A stretch of 64,000 nucleotides of DNA, from NCBI GenBank assembly GCA_026545225.1, contig CM048850.1:24106297-24170296 (forward strand), read 5' to 3'. The notes under the pieces were generated by a model that saw only the letters and a program-made list of their open reading frames with translations, was not told the origin of the DNA and did no database searches. Shown here piece by piece: positions 1 through 12,295 of the stretch. The stretch is from Cornus controversa (taxonomy: Eukaryota; Streptophyta; Magnoliopsida; Cornales; Cornaceae). How positions within the stretch are numbered: the first letter of the stretch is position 1; each line of letters begins with the position of its first letter. Both the position numbers and the translations under genes were made by a program.

Positions 1-857
1 TACAATATCATGGCAAATCAGTTCTGGGCAAACTAGAAACTTAAAAAAGAAAAATTCAGGACAACCTCATATATACGCTCTTTTTCTCCCGGTACTCATT
101 CATGTTGTGCTTAATTTTTTTACAGAGTTTCTCCATTGCTCCACTATGTAACATGAACTCATGTATGAGTATAAAGGCTTTTGCATGTTACATATATCCT
201 CTTCTAATCCTTACAGGAAATGGGGACATTGGTTAAAGCCATCACCAATTTTTCTTCTTCTCTTAAAAGCCAAAATGAAGATTTTATGCAGAGGTGCCTA
301 TCGAAACTTCTACTGAACTAAGTTTTATTTCTTCATTGGACACTTTTTTTTATTGGACAAGTGTTCAACAACAAAAGAATTGGATGCACATCCTACAATT
401 TTACAGGCAGTTGGATCGGACTCGGTGAATCCTGTCATGGATACGTGATCATGTATTGTACGAATTGACTCACATAGAGCTCTGATTGCATTGCTTAATC
501 AAATTTTGGTTCAGTTTGCCTTATTTTATGTTTATTTTAGGTTATTATGTCATTGGTTCAATTTCTATATATTTTCTTATATGTTATAGAAAAAAGAGGG
601 TGTTTTGCTAAATCCAGATTGACACAAGTTGTAGTATTTCTTATGTCTTATTTTGGGTAAAAACTTTGTTCATGTTTTTAGAACATTTGCTCATTCACAC
701 AATTTCTCATATATATTTTTTCTTTTCCCTATTTCACAGTTTCCTTTCACCCTTTTATTACTCATTTCTCTATAAATTATGCTGCATATATAAATAGAAT
801 TTTTTCTTTGAATTTCAGTTGAGAGTATAGAATTAATGTACATGCAGTTTTGAAAGA

Positions 858-899
<42 letters not shown>

Positions 900-3800
900 C
901 ATGGAAATGCACTTTATCCATATAAGCCTAGGCCTCAATATTAAGAATAGGATAGAAGTAGTTGGGCTCCTTAACAAGATTTGCCAATCTGCTCTTTTCC
1001 TATCTAAGGTAAATATACTAATTCTACGGTGACTTTTAGTCAAAACAATAGTGTACATTTCATGTCCTAAATTTTTGATCACCCACCATGCAATGGAACT
1101 CCTAGTTTTTCCTAAAATTCTTGTTGCTATGCTTAGCTTAAAATTCTTTTTCTATTTGATAAAGTGAAACTCCTGGTTTAGGATCCAAATAAAAGGAGAG
1201 AATACTGAAAGGCTTCATTGATTCAGAATTTCTATCATATGTTACCTTAATTAGGTTAATCTTTTCTGATTATATCACATGGTACCATTTTCACAGATTT
1301 CATATTGTGATGAAGTGCAATAAAAAATGATAGTTAATCTTTTTCTGATTATATCACACGGTACAATTTATAAAAACAAAGGCATTATAGTGACCGGAGA
1401 ACTTTGGTGAATTGTGCATTGTATAGAAGTATACACTATATAAGTCATGTTCTCATGGGCAGGGACCAAAACTAGTTAAAACCAAAAGCAAAGGAAGAAG
1501 AATAGGAAGAGAATATGTCTCTATCACTTATATACAAGATTAAAATGGGTATATTAATAACTTACCACTACAAAATAGAGTGATGCTTGATATATTAACT
1601 CCTGCAGCCTCCTTTGATTCCTATAAAAAATACCTTGAGATCTTAACCTGCTAACTGTTGGAATTCTTGAAAAAAATAATAGTGTAAAGAACTGGGAGAA
1701 TAAAATACATTAGTAACATATTACTTCCATTGAGAGAGTGGGCAATCCTGACTTTGAAAGGCAAGAATTTTATTGATATACTATATGTTCTGTCATGGTT
1801 GTGTGGCTGATTTATATTGCTCAATTTGGTAGTTGTTGGGGTTCTAGATTTGACAGTTTTAAGCATTTTAGCTGCTTATGCTTGTTTATTCTTTTCACTA
1901 TGGGCATGAGCTTTTGTGGCTACTACTAATAAGGTGATGTGAGTTATTGTTTGTAGGTTTTTTTATGTATATTCTGTTAGGTATATTTTGTGTTGTTTTT
2001 TAGATATTTGTGATGTTGTCTCTAGTAAGGCTAAGTTTGTTTTGTTGTTTTTGAGTTTCTTGTGATGTTGTTTCCAATAGGGCTAAAGCTGATGGGTACA
2101 ACAAAGAATAGATTAATGCACACTTTATGCACAAAGAGATAGATGGAATTTCACTAGAGAAAATTTTTACATAACACACAACTAAAATTTACACTATAAC
2201 ATGTTTAAAAACTGATCCCGATCAGTACACATTTTGTGCATAGGTACATTGAAACTCTTCTATTTTTTTATGTAATGTTCACACTTTTTCTTTCCCAATA
2301 CACTCGAATCCATTTATTAGTCTCAATTTTAACGTAAAGCCAAGAAATACAAGAGTGGTCATTTGAGAAGACTCAAATCACTAGTTAAGTACTCGTGTTA
2401 CACAAACTAGAGAAGAGTTCCAAACTTGCTGTTAATTTTCAAGGGAAACACCTAAAATGTTCATTATTGTAGTTAGGTGTCGAAGCTTTCTTTTAGGGAA
2501 AAAAAATGAAAGGACGTCTTAGGACACTTATCATGAAAGACAACAAACTGCCAGTTTTAGAATGAAAATCGTTAACAATACTATTATCATTAATGTGGCA
2601 TTCAAAAATCTGCCGAATCATCTTGATATATCATAACCACTCCCATAGACCCAAATCAAACTCCTTACCATCCTACCATAAATCCACAGAAGAAGAATGG
2701 TGAAAAAACAAATTCAATACACTAATACAAAGCATATCATCTCCCAAGAAAGTCAGAAAATGCTGCCAAATCTCCCAGTTGCCATCATTGGAATTAAACA
2801 TGTGATAAAAAATACACCAGCAAAGCAACAAGAACATAACAGTACTAGAAATTCTAAAGTAATAATTCTGCTACAGTAATTTTAAAATAAGTATGAAGTT
2901 ATTCAACCTATCTTATGAAACATTTATCCTAGGAAGTAGCTCGCTTGATGACTAACATTATGTGGTCATTGTGGTAACCTGATTGATTATTTCTATCCAA
3001 AGAGACCTTGATGACTAATTATTCAGACCTTCAGAACTACAATTCCTTGATATAGTAACATTGCACTTCTATTGCCAAAGGGTTAATTGTTATGTCCTAG
3101 CCAATATATATCAGAATACCCACTTATGTAATAAGGCTACATGACCATGCAACACTAACAGGATACCTAAAAACTAACTTCAGTTCAAAATTAGAAAGAA
3201 AAAAAAATAGATATATCCATAAGGGATAGGATACAGAGCAAGTGTCACATGACACCTAATCCCATCAGTCATAGTTAAGGATTTTCCATATGAATTTCAT
3301 TCTTTTTAGAGAATTTAAAATCAAGCTCATAATACTGATTTTAGGAATTTGAAAATTTATTTTGTTGGCTGCAATATAGTTGATTTTAGGAATTAGAGAA
3401 TCCAAGTAAAAGTCATTCGCATTAGTTATATAAATTTCTTCTACCAAAAAACTATTTTCAACCTATTTTAATAAAAAAAAATCTCCTCAGCACAACCTAT
3501 TTATTTGTTTCATATGTCACTTTCCCCTTTATAATCTCTCAGTTGGCGTCCTGCAAATTATCTTTTCTTCATACTAAGATTTATCATTTTCATAACTAGT
3601 ACTACTTTTGTTATATAGAACTTGTCAAAGCCATTATATCTCATTTTAAAGCAAAACATTATACAATGCATGTTTATATCTATATCAACAACCATATAAT
3701 CCTATTAATTGAGAAAAACAACTTAGAATCAAACAACTCAACCCAGTCGCAAAAAATAACTCCACAAGTATAATAAAAATCAAAATAGAAGAAGGAATAA

Positions 3801-4180
3801 AAATCAAAATTTGAAAATATTTCACAACTGAACTTGGCTTAAAATTCATATAATGCAATGCAATTTCAGAGCCCTATATCAGTATTTCTTTGTCTAATGA
3901 AATGTGAGAAAATTATCAACATACTGATCAACTAAAATATGAGACAGAAGTACTGATTCAAGGGTTTCAAATATTGTAAAAAGTTTAATAAAAATAAAAA
4001 TTGAAGGAGAAGAAGAAGAACGTGTCATACATACGTCTTTTTTCATGATAATTATTCTCAAACCCTAACTTGACACAGAAGAGTAGCTAAAAATTCTCCA
4101 AATTCTCCACTGTAATAAATTTAGTAAAAATCAACACGGAAGCAGAAGAAAAATGTGTCATACCTGTTATAAAAACCCTC
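1..4180. other. AT-rich intergenic stretch without recognisable gene
   Basis: No open frame here resembles a known protein. The frames longer than 60 codons are short, AT-driven and partly made of (TA)n repeat. Apart from the microsatellite near 862 I see no terminal repeats, domains or RNA genes. A distant gene 5' or 3' region cannot be excluded without transcript data. Confidence 0.5.
862..898. repeat. (TA)n microsatellite
   Basis: Uninterrupted TA dinucleotide run. It produces spurious Tyr-Ile repeat frames on both strands. Confidence 0.95.
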
Positions 4181-4232
4181 CACCTTGGCCTGCTCTGTTC
4201 GTCCCTTTTCACAGTCTTTATCAATTCAAACT

Positions 4233-4594
4233 GGTGGAGTGGAAGTATCGATTAAGAATGGGTATTTCAAGGTTTGGTGGGAAAACACAAATTTCCAAAC
4301 ACACGGTGAGTTGTTACAGGTAGAAGACCTGATTTCCCACACACACGCTGGTTACAGGTTGAAAAACTCTATTTTCCAAGTAGAGTTCGTGTAGAAGATG
4401 GAAACCTAGGGTTGGTGGAGCAGAAGTATCGATTAAGAATGGGTATTTCAAGGTTTGGTGGGAAAACACAAATTCTCACACACACGGTGAGTTGTTATTG
4501 GTTGAAGACCTAATTTCCCACACACATGCTGGGTCACAGGTTGAAAACCTCTGTTTTGCCGAGTAGAGCTCGTGTAGAATAAGGAAACTAGGGT
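4233..4594. repeat. Two-copy tandem duplication, period about 181 bp
   Basis: The segment beginning GGTGGAGTGGAAGTATCG at 4233 recurs at 4414 with a few substitutions and small indels. Both units share the 'aatgggtatttcaaggtttg' core and the repeated 'cacacacg' motif. A 69-codon frame lies across unit 1 but is not kept in unit 2, so I do not call it coding. Confidence 0.8.
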
Positions 4595-5160
4595 TTACCT
4601 TGGGGAGAGGAAACGATCAAAGTGAGGAAGAAAAAATTGTGTATCAGTGAAAGCGAGGGAAATTTTTTTAGAACGATTTTTGGCCGAATATTGACAATAT
4701 AACAAACAAGTTGTTATACTAAAAAATATAGGTCGATAACAGACAATTGAATACACAATTTATTGCAAGTCATTAATATAATAATATTTTTAACATTTAA
4801 AAAGACGCCTAAAATAAGACCCTTAAATTATACTTAAAATGACTTACTTTTTATGCGTGTCGTCAATTACAAGTTGTTAAAAGTCATTTTTCTTGTAGTG
4901 TTTTAAGGCTCACTTTTTGGGCTGCTAATTTTAAAAATACGGTTATATTCACTACTTGCATTTAATTTCCTATTCAATTTTATTTTAAAGATTTATATTT
5001 TTAATTACAACAATGTGTTTGTTCTATTGTTAATATTGGGCCAAAAAAATTCCCTCACTATGCGACTTATCCAGAAAAAATACACGATATTTCCCTCTTC
5101 CTTCCACACTTGATCGTTTCCTTTTTTTTTTATCATAAACCCTAAGTTTCAGCCATTCCC
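4574..5160. repeat. Imperfect inverted repeat flanking a CACTA-like end
   Basis: The left arm (about 4574-4690) and the reverse complement of the right arm (about 5035-5160) share several blocks in order: AGGGTTTA, GGAAACGATCAA, a GGAAG-rich block, GAGGGAA and TTTTTTT.GGCC. The arms are roughly 115 bp around a loop of about 350 bp. The transcript could fold. Whether it is a fold-back transposon, a small-RNA source or two inverted copies of one repeat is not decided by the sequence. Confidence 0.5.
4680..4900. mobile_element. CACTA-like transposon terminus (fragment)
   Basis: The segment ends in TTTTTCTTGTAGTG at 4887-4900, the reverse complement of a CACTACAAGAAAAA-type terminus typical of plant CACTA (En/Spm) elements. 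Just inside lie short subterminal motifs of the 'acaagttgtta' type, which resemble the array at 11.4-11.8 kb. The matching 5' end was not found, so this is one end only, possibly of a non-autonomous copy. Confidence 0.5.
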
Positions 5161-5649
5161 AGTAGAACAGGCAAAACAAAGGTCACGAAACTGTGAGTTC
5201 CACACTTTGAACTTGACTCCATACCTAATTTACACAATGGTCATAGAACTCTACCAGGAGAAACAGGTCTTCAATGAACGTGTTTCAATTGAGCGATGAG
5301 TAAGATGTAATTGTGAGTTTTATTTTGAATTTTTACTTTCTTTTTGATTTTGATGTTATTAGTTTGATTGTGAAAATATGAATCTGATATTGAGATTGAT
5401 GTTATATATATGTATATATGTATTATTAGGGTTTACCATCAATTTCATTGAGTTTGATGTGAGATATATAATTGTAATTGGTAAATTTTGATGTCAAAAC
5501 TTGTTGATCGAGTTGTAATTTTTGTTTGATCTTGTGTCTCAATCTTCGGAGCTGAATGGAAGTTTTCTCGATACCATGGATTTGATGAGGACATCACTTA
5601 GAATAGGTATGTGAGTGAGGACACTATGTTTTGAAGTTTGGTGGGTTTA

Positions 5650-6715
5650 GGACTTAGAAAATATACTTTAAATGAAAAAATTGAATTTTTGCTAAGTCCC
5701 ACCGGTCCCCGTATATGAGGACTGGTCCAACTTTTCTCGGGACTTTCAAAATTCAACATGTCTGAAAAGTCCCATCGGTCCCCAAAATCTAGGACCGGTC
5801 CAACTTTTCTCAGGACTTGAAATTTCTAGTGTCTGCAAAAGTCCCACCGGTCCCCAATTTTCAGGACCTGTCCAATTTAGCTAATGCACACAGAAATTTT
5901 CTTTTTGATCTGAATTGTTTTCCTAGTTAACCAAAAATGCTCTAAAACTTTTCTTAGGTGTTTTAAACTTGTTTTCCAAGTAGACTAAGGATTCTAAATC
6001 TTATAAATACCTCTTTATGTTTCAATCAAAAGGATGAGAAAAATAGACTTAATGAATTAGTTATTAGAGACAGGAATATATTCTAATTTGGAAGCTAAAA
6101 GAGATATTTATGAGAGAAAATTTTTATTGATTTTTTATTTTTGAGAGCACACACAGGGAGTGTTTAAGTTGTGATATTCTTATTCATCTTATCAACGGAA
6201 TATTCAAGACATCATCAGTTTACACAATTTGATCAAGAGCAGCCGAGGTGGTTCCTTGAAACTACAAGATTTTATTTGAAGAGGAAGAGAAACGATCACT
6301 ACGAGGGGAACGAAATACTTGCTGAGTATTTTTTTTTTCAACTACCCTTCTGGAAGAATTGTGACGTTAGCCGAAAGTCTGCAGTAGTTGGACGTGTTGT
6401 CGCAATTGTAAGCTTGAGGTGTTCTGCATCAAGTTCTTGTCAGAGTGGAATAAGTGTGAGTCTGGGATAGAGTTTGATGTACTTTGCTTCGAGATAGTGG
6501 ATTGGTTTCTCTGGAATTTTTTGCCTCACCCCCGTGATTTTTCCCGCCTTGGGTTTCCACGTAAAATTCCTGGTGTCATCTCTAACTTTTCTTTACTTGC
6601 TCTATTTATTTTATGTTTGATTTGGATGCTTAATTGATAATAATTGTCAGGCAAGAAGACCTATTCACCCCCCTTTAGGTCTAAAGCTTAACATTTAACT
6701 CTAAATTAACTAAAC
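5650..6715 (+). mobile_element. Degenerate LTR-like fragment, copy 1
   Basis: This segment and 12507-13960 share the same order of blocks: three-fold 'accggtcc' repeats, a 'ataaacc/ataaatacc' region, a 'gataga..tttgatgtaactttg' region and a terminal part with GTTTCCACGTAAAA. The last block and the trailing 'ttcacccccctttagg' are typical of plant copia (Sirevirus-type) LTR U5 regions as I remember them. No target duplication or coding region was found. The family assignment is inference. Confidence 0.4.
5695..5880. repeat. Three tandem units, period about 72 bp
   Basis: AGTCCCA(C/T)CGGTCCCC occurs at about 5695, 5768 and 5840, each followed after a short spacer by AGGAC..GTCCAA. The inverted half-sites (GGACCGGTCC-like) inside each unit could form hairpins. 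A diverged relative lies at about 13000-13095. Confidence 0.8.
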
Positions 6716-8719
6716 TATTTTCGCATCGCGTAACTCACATTTGATTGTGATAATATGAATGTGAATTAGGGTTTACCATTAATTCCATTGAGTTTCATTG
6801 TGAGAATATGAATGTGATGGTGAGATTGAGGCTTATATATGTGTGTGTGTGCGCGCGTGCGCAATGTGATGAGGAACTAAAAGATAACATGCTTAAGGAT
6901 TTCTAAGAAGTTATTGCTTTATTATTGTGTTGCCTAAATTAGGATAGATAGAACAAAATTGGTGATCTTGTCATTGAAAACTCTTTGAGGTGTGGATCTT
7001 GTCGAAGAAGTTGTTGCTAAATTATTTGCTTGCTACCTAATTGGAGAGGGTTATTGATGGTGTAAATCTGAATAATACTGTATTTATCTTATCATTGGAG
7101 ACTATTTGATTCAATCCCTCAGCATTTGTCAAAATTTTAGAACATCTTTTAGGTTATAACAATATGAGGTGTGGGTTTAATTGGGAATGGTGTACCCTTG
7201 GTGCATGAATTATTAATTTTTTTTGCTTACAATAATGAGGGGAAGAAAGTTTGGAACATATATATGATTCTTGCTCTTTTTGCTTCGCTTTACTTTAACA
7301 TGGTCCTTACTGTAACTATATTGTCAATGCAAGTATTTTCTAATTGTGGCCAAATTGTTCATGATGCAGATAAATCAGATATGTTGAACAGTCTAATTGG
7401 CCATCCTGCTTTCGTAAGTTTTTTCTAGTATGAGCTTGTGTTCTCGTGAAAGTTTTCATGTATATTGAATTGCTTCTGTTAGAAGTACCTTCCCTTATTT
7501 TTAATATTATCTATTATGTTTTATTTCTTATTTTCTTTTGTTATCACCTTTTCTTAGACAGGCAATTGGTGAAGGAGGTGCTACTGGCGCTCCCATATGC
7601 ATCAATTTAGCAAGGTATCGATGGTTCTTTAAGCAGCAAATCAATTATCTTGCAGATTGACAGTAATAAATCCACACTAGTTTCTGCAAGTGAAGCCTCC
7701 AACAAAACTGTCATCAATTTATTTATAATCAATACTGCAGTCTCTTATTAATTGATTTACTACACCTCATGACTTATTCTTCTAATCATTGCCATCTTCT
7801 TCTTTTTTTCACCCATCATAAGTGAAAAAAATTTAAATCAAGAATTACCGGCACAAAATATTTTAATAATCTCCCCCATATTTTAACAAAAAATTATATA
7901 TTAACTTGAAAATACCTAGAACATAAGCACATTTACTTAAATGATCAAATGCCTAGACATTAGCACCTTTACTTACTATACCTGCAGTCCTAAATTAGAA
8001 TAAATGTCATAACATTCAAGTCTTCCATATCCAAGTTTCAAAAGTCAACAACATGTTATGGCTTACATGCTTATATCCCCATTTTTTTTTTTATCAAAGT
8101 CAATTAGTCCAATTCTCATATTTAAGAAGCTAGTGACCCCCACACAACACACCTACACTGTTACAAGTAAATTATCCCACCAAAATTTTATAAAACTGAT
8201 CAAGATATTTGAAACAATCCCAACCTCTCCCTATCTAGATGGAATCACATGGATGCATATCATTAAGATAAAGGTAACTCATTATAAACGTTTGACATCA
8301 GATGCCTTCTCATAAAACATATCCTATGATTCAATTACCTAATTCTAACTTAATTCTTGGGATCCTAAGTCCCTATGTGTGGTTTATTTTTCTAGAAATG
8401 TTTGATGCATTGAAATTGATTATATCCCTCACATTTGGGATGTGCCAAACTAATATTTGGGAAGGGGGATCCCATCTATTGCAATATCACTTAGTCGCAC
8501 CTGTTTTAGGAGGTAATTATTTTATATTTTTGTCATAATGTGATATTCTTAAATGTAATAATTTTTTTTCTTCTCCAGAATGTGATTGAACAAGTGATTA
8601 TCATGGATATGGCATGTATTAAAGATGAGAGAGGGGATTATGTTCAAATTTGATTGTTAAGAGATTTTTTTTAAATTTATTTGTTTAGTTTTTATTTATC
8701 AGCAACTAATTTGTTACTT
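6716..8719. other. Intergenic stretch, no gene recognised
   Basis: AT-rich DNA with short unsupported open frames. A block 'cagaatgtgattgaacaagtgattatc' near 8577 recurs near 10558, which suggests an older local duplication. Nothing else is identifiable. Confidence 0.45.
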
Positions 8720-9006
8720 ATATATGATGAATGATATATGCGGAGGAAAGGGTGCTAGGGGGTATCATCATCAACCTGGGAGAAATGTGAGTACGGGTTT
8801 GTGAAAAATTTTACATTGCTTTTGTTGTGCTGTGCTAGGATCAATTTGTTGGCTGGTCTGTTTTGTTTTTTTTTTGGTTTTTTATCCACACGGTGGATTT
8901 AGGGTTTTCAGCTTGTTCCCCCCTGGTGTATGCCATTTGTCATTTTGTATGATGACTTTTGTTGAAATAATATAAACCAACACCCTTACCTTTCAAAGAA
9001 AAAAAT
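8720..9006 (+). mobile_element. Probable LINE 3' end
   Basis: The region runs through 'ccctggtgtatgccatttg' and 'gttgaaataatataaacca' into an A-rich tail at 8996-9006. This resembles the 3' untranslated region and tail of plant LINEs. No reverse transcriptase remains, so it would be a severely 5'-truncated copy. The call rests on resemblance only. Confidence 0.35.
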
Positions 9007-9113
9007 AATCTTAAACAGGTGTTTTGATATATATATATATATATATATATTCTACATTGCTTCTAGTGATCCTTTAAGTATTCTTTGCCTATCTTGTGTA
9101 TAATTGATTGTAG

Positions 9114-9653
9114 GCAGATCCAAATGACCCTAGGACATTTCCCTTTGTGTTATTTGGAAACAAGGTAGACATTGATGGTGGAAACAACAGAGTGGTAAGA
9201 AACACAATGAACGTACCTTAACATAGTTTGCTTTTATTCTTGAACTTCTTTGGATATGGTTATGAAGCATTCTTTTTGTGTAGATTTTTGAGAAAATAGC
9301 TAGGGAATGGTGTGTTGTAAAGGGAAATATACTTTATTTCGAGACCTCAACTAAAGAGGATTACAATGTTGAGAATGCATTTCTATCTGCTGCAAAAACT
9401 AACCCTGAGACATTTCCTTTTGTGTTACTTGGAAACAAGGTAGACATTGATGGTGGAAACAGTAGAGTGGTAAGAAGCACGATGAACGTACCTTAACATA
9501 GTTTGCTTTTGTTCTTGAACTTCTTCAGATATGGTTATGAAGTATTCTTTTTGCGCAAATTTTTGAGAAAACAGCTAGGAAATGGTGTGTTGTGAAGGGA
9601 AATATACCTTATTTTGAGACCTCAGCTAAAGAGGATTACAATGTTGAGGATAC

Positions 9654-9656
<3 letters not shown>
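9114..9656 (+). pseudogene. Rab7-type (RABG3-like) small GTPase fragment, internally duplicated
   Basis: Exon-like piece 9114-9194 encodes the [18 protein letters not shown] region, including the NKxD guanine-binding motif, and ends at a GT donor. Piece 9284-9400 encodes AREWC, the [13 protein letters not shown] segment (G5 region) and NVENAF. Both match plant Rab7 proteins, which act in late endosome-to-vacuole traffic. The same pair then repeats at 9401-9469 and 9559-9656, fused directly to copy 1 (AAKT followed by NPETFPF). The AG before the last piece appears to be AA. The piece runs into a (TA)n repeat. The N-terminal P-loop exons and the prenylated C terminus are absent, so no functional GTPase can be made. 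Confidence 0.75.
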
Positions 9657-9689
<33 letters not shown>

Positions 9690-10077
9690 CAGTGCTTTAT
9701 TGAATTTCTTTACTTATTGCCCTGCCACGACAACTTCAAACAGCATAACATGTACAACCCCTTTGTCCTCAACTTCATACTGATATTGCCTCATTTTTCT
9801 GATTGCTTATGGTAAAGATAGACCATTTGATTGAAGCAATTGATCAAATTTGTAACAATAGTCACTTTCACTAAATATTTTAGGTACCAACTTAATTTGT
9901 GCCTGCTTTATGAGATTAGCATATTTTAGGTACCAACCATTATAATGATTTTTAATAAATTATATAGTCACATTAAAAAAAAAAATCAATTGTGCATCTA
10001 CAATTCTACATACATCAACTCAGAAAAGTAGAGGAATAAAGATCTTCATATATTACTATTTAATCTTCTTCTTTTTC

Positions 10078-10327
10078 TGTAGTAACCCTTGTGGACGGGT
10101 GTGAGTGGGCGGGTGCATAGACAGACACTGGGCTGAGCTACCACACTGACAGGGTACAAGGTGCTCAATCCCACATCGCCTGGGTGTGGAAAAGGGGATG
10201 TGCTTATATGTAGTATGTTCTCTTCAAATGGTATGAGGCCTTTCGGGGTAAAACCCAAGAGCAAAACCGTGCGGGCTATGGCCCAAAGCGGACAATATCA
10301 TACCATGTGTTGGAGCGGGATATTACA
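10078..10327 (+). mobile_element. TRIM-1 solo LTR with 5-bp target duplication
   Basis: A 250-bp LTR begins TGTAGTAACCC and ends GGGATATTACA. It is flanked by TTTTC at 10073-10077 and TTTTC at 10328-10332. No PBS or second LTR adjoins it, so it is a solo LTR left by recombination between the LTRs. The open frame on its minus strand recurs in other copies because the LTR recurs. I do not regard it as a gene. Confidence 0.85.
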
Positions 10328-10595
10328 TTTTCTTTAGCTCAATACAAGTTTGTTGCCTAGAAAATTCAAACACTATTTTCCTGAAATTTTTGCTAACTAT
10401 CACTTTAGGATTTTCAAGTTGTTTTGAATTATTTTCCTACTATTGTTGCCAATGCATCCTTGTCTAAAACTGAAGATAAATTTCTACTATCTTTATAAGT
10501 AACATGATTTTTGTCGTTAATGTGATTCTTAAATGATATATTTTTTTAAATTTTTGCAGAATGTGATTGAATAAGCGATTATCAATGATAGAACA

Positions 10596-11166
10596 TGTAA
10601 TACCCCGCTCCAACACATGATATGATATTGTCCACTTTGGGCCTAAGCCCACATAGTTTTGCTCTTGGGTTTTACCCCAAAATGCCTCATACCATTTGAA
10701 GAGAACATACTACATATAAGCACATCCCCTTCTCCACACCCAGGCGATGTGGGATTGAGCACCCTGTACCCTGTCAGTGTGGTAGCTCAGTCTAGTGTCA
10801 CTTTTTGCACCCGCCCACATCACACCCGTCCACAAGGGTTTCTACAATCTACCCCCCTACGAGGCTCGATGTCCTCTTCGGCACACTTCCGGCTAAGTTC
10901 AGGCTTTGATACCAACTGTAATACCCCGCTCCAACACATGGTATGATATTATCCACTTTGGACCTAAGCCTGCATGGTTTTGCTCTTGAGTTTACCCCAA
11001 AAGGCCTCATACCATTTGAAGAGAACACACTACATATAAGCACATCCCTATCTCCACACCCAGGCAATGTGAGATTGAACACCCTGTACCCTGTCAATGT
11101 GGTAGCTCAGCCCAGTGTCTCTTTTTGCACCTGCCCACATCACACCCGTCCACAAGGGTTACTACA
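10596..11166 (-). mobile_element. TRIM-1, complete copy (LTR, 70-bp interior, LTR)
   Basis: Two direct LTRs (10596-10846 and 10917-11166, about 250 bp each) surround only about 70 bp. Read on the minus strand, the LTR is followed at once by GTTGGTATCAAAGCC, a primer-binding site matching initiator methionine tRNA (canonical TGGTATCAGAGC). A G-rich polypurine tract (10847-10858 complement) abuts the other LTR. The element is flanked by GAACA at 10591-10595 and 11167-11171. It has no coding capacity and must have been mobilised by proteins supplied from another retrotransposon. This is the best-preserved copy of the family in the window. Confidence 0.9.
10903..10916 (-). promoter_or_regulatory. 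TRIM-1 primer-binding site
   Basis: The minus strand reads TTGGTATCAAAGCC directly next to the LTR end, complementary to the 3' end of initiator tRNA-Met with one mismatch. Confidence 0.75.
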
Positions 11167-11427
11167 GAACATTCACTAAATGGAGTGTTTTTTATTTTTA
11201 TTTATGATAGACTAATTTCTTAATTATATCAAATGAATAAGATATATATTTTTTTGTTAATTTATTAGTTTTTTTCATTGAGTAATAATGATATATATAA
11301 ATATATGTATACATATATGTATACATATGATATTTATATATAGTCTTACAAGTAGTGTGTATTTCTTCTTCACATTGAAGGCAGGTGCAACACAAAAAAA
11401 TGGATTATTATTATTATTTTTTAAAAG

Positions 11428-11832
11428 GAACTTTTAACGACTTGCAAGGCAAGTTGTTACAAATAATATCTTTTGACGACTTGCCGAACCAGACATTAGT
11501 ACAAACTTTTCACGACTTTCAAAGCGTGTTGTGAAAGATAATACCTTTTCACGACTTACAAGGCATGTTGTTACAAATAATATCTTTTGACGACTTGTTG
11601 AACAAGTCATTAGTATAAACTTTTCACGACTTGCAAGGAGTGTTGTGAAAGATAATACCTTTTAACGATTTATTTTGCAAGTCGTTATTAGGGACTTTTC
11701 ATGACTTGCATTGCATGTTGTCAAAAATTTAATCTTTTCGCGACATGGTCTGTAACGACCAATACATGTAAGTTGTTAAAATCGTTTAATGACCTACCTC
11801 GCGTGTCATTAAAACACTTTTTTCTTGTATTG
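11428..11832. repeat. Tandem subterminal repeats of a CACTA-like element
   Basis: Units of about 112 bp built on CGACTTGCAAGGC.(A/T)GTTGT recur at about 11435, 11514, 11548 and 11620, alternating 'caaataatatctttt' and 'gaaagataatacctttt' versions. The array ends in TTTTTTCTTGTATTG at 11818-11832, a diverged form of the terminus seen at 4900. Closely spaced subterminal repeats are the transposase-binding zones of CACTA elements. No transposase gene remains. Confidence 0.55.
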
Positions 11833-11989
11833 CGCGCACACATATATATTTGTCTATATACTCATATATACACGTATATGCATGTAAGAATTTATACGCT
11901 AACAGAACAGAGACCACAGATTACTCATAATTAGTCAAACACAAATTCCTTACTATGCATAATCATACTAATACATAATTATATACAAA

Positions 11990-12247
11990 GATATACATGT
12001 ATATACGTATTACCAAGCAACACAAAAATTAATCTATATTTACAAGTTCAAAGGGGAAGTGAAGAGATTGAACGTGACTTGTGATTTTGAATAAAATCAC
12101 ATTCTCTCCCTTTTTCTGGTGTCTACCGTTCTCTCTTTGTCTATGTGTAGAAACCCTTTGTGCGTAGAGACTACTGAACCCTAAATTCTTTTCTCTTATT
12201 TAAAATTCCTAAATAATTAAACTAATAAATATAAAATATTTAGCCCA

Positions 12248-12295
<48 letters not shown>

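Noticed and set aside
10596..11166. TRIM-1 as a Cassandra-type element with 5S rRNA in its LTR
   Set aside because: I could not find the 5S internal promoter boxes or any stretch resembling 5S rRNA in the LTR.
10046..11179. Recurrent open frames (MLLGFTPK.., also at 22.2 and 23.4 kb) looking like a conserved small gene family
   Set aside because: They are all the same stretch of the TRIM-1 LTR. Recurrence reflects the repeat, and the frame is shifted or broken in several copies.
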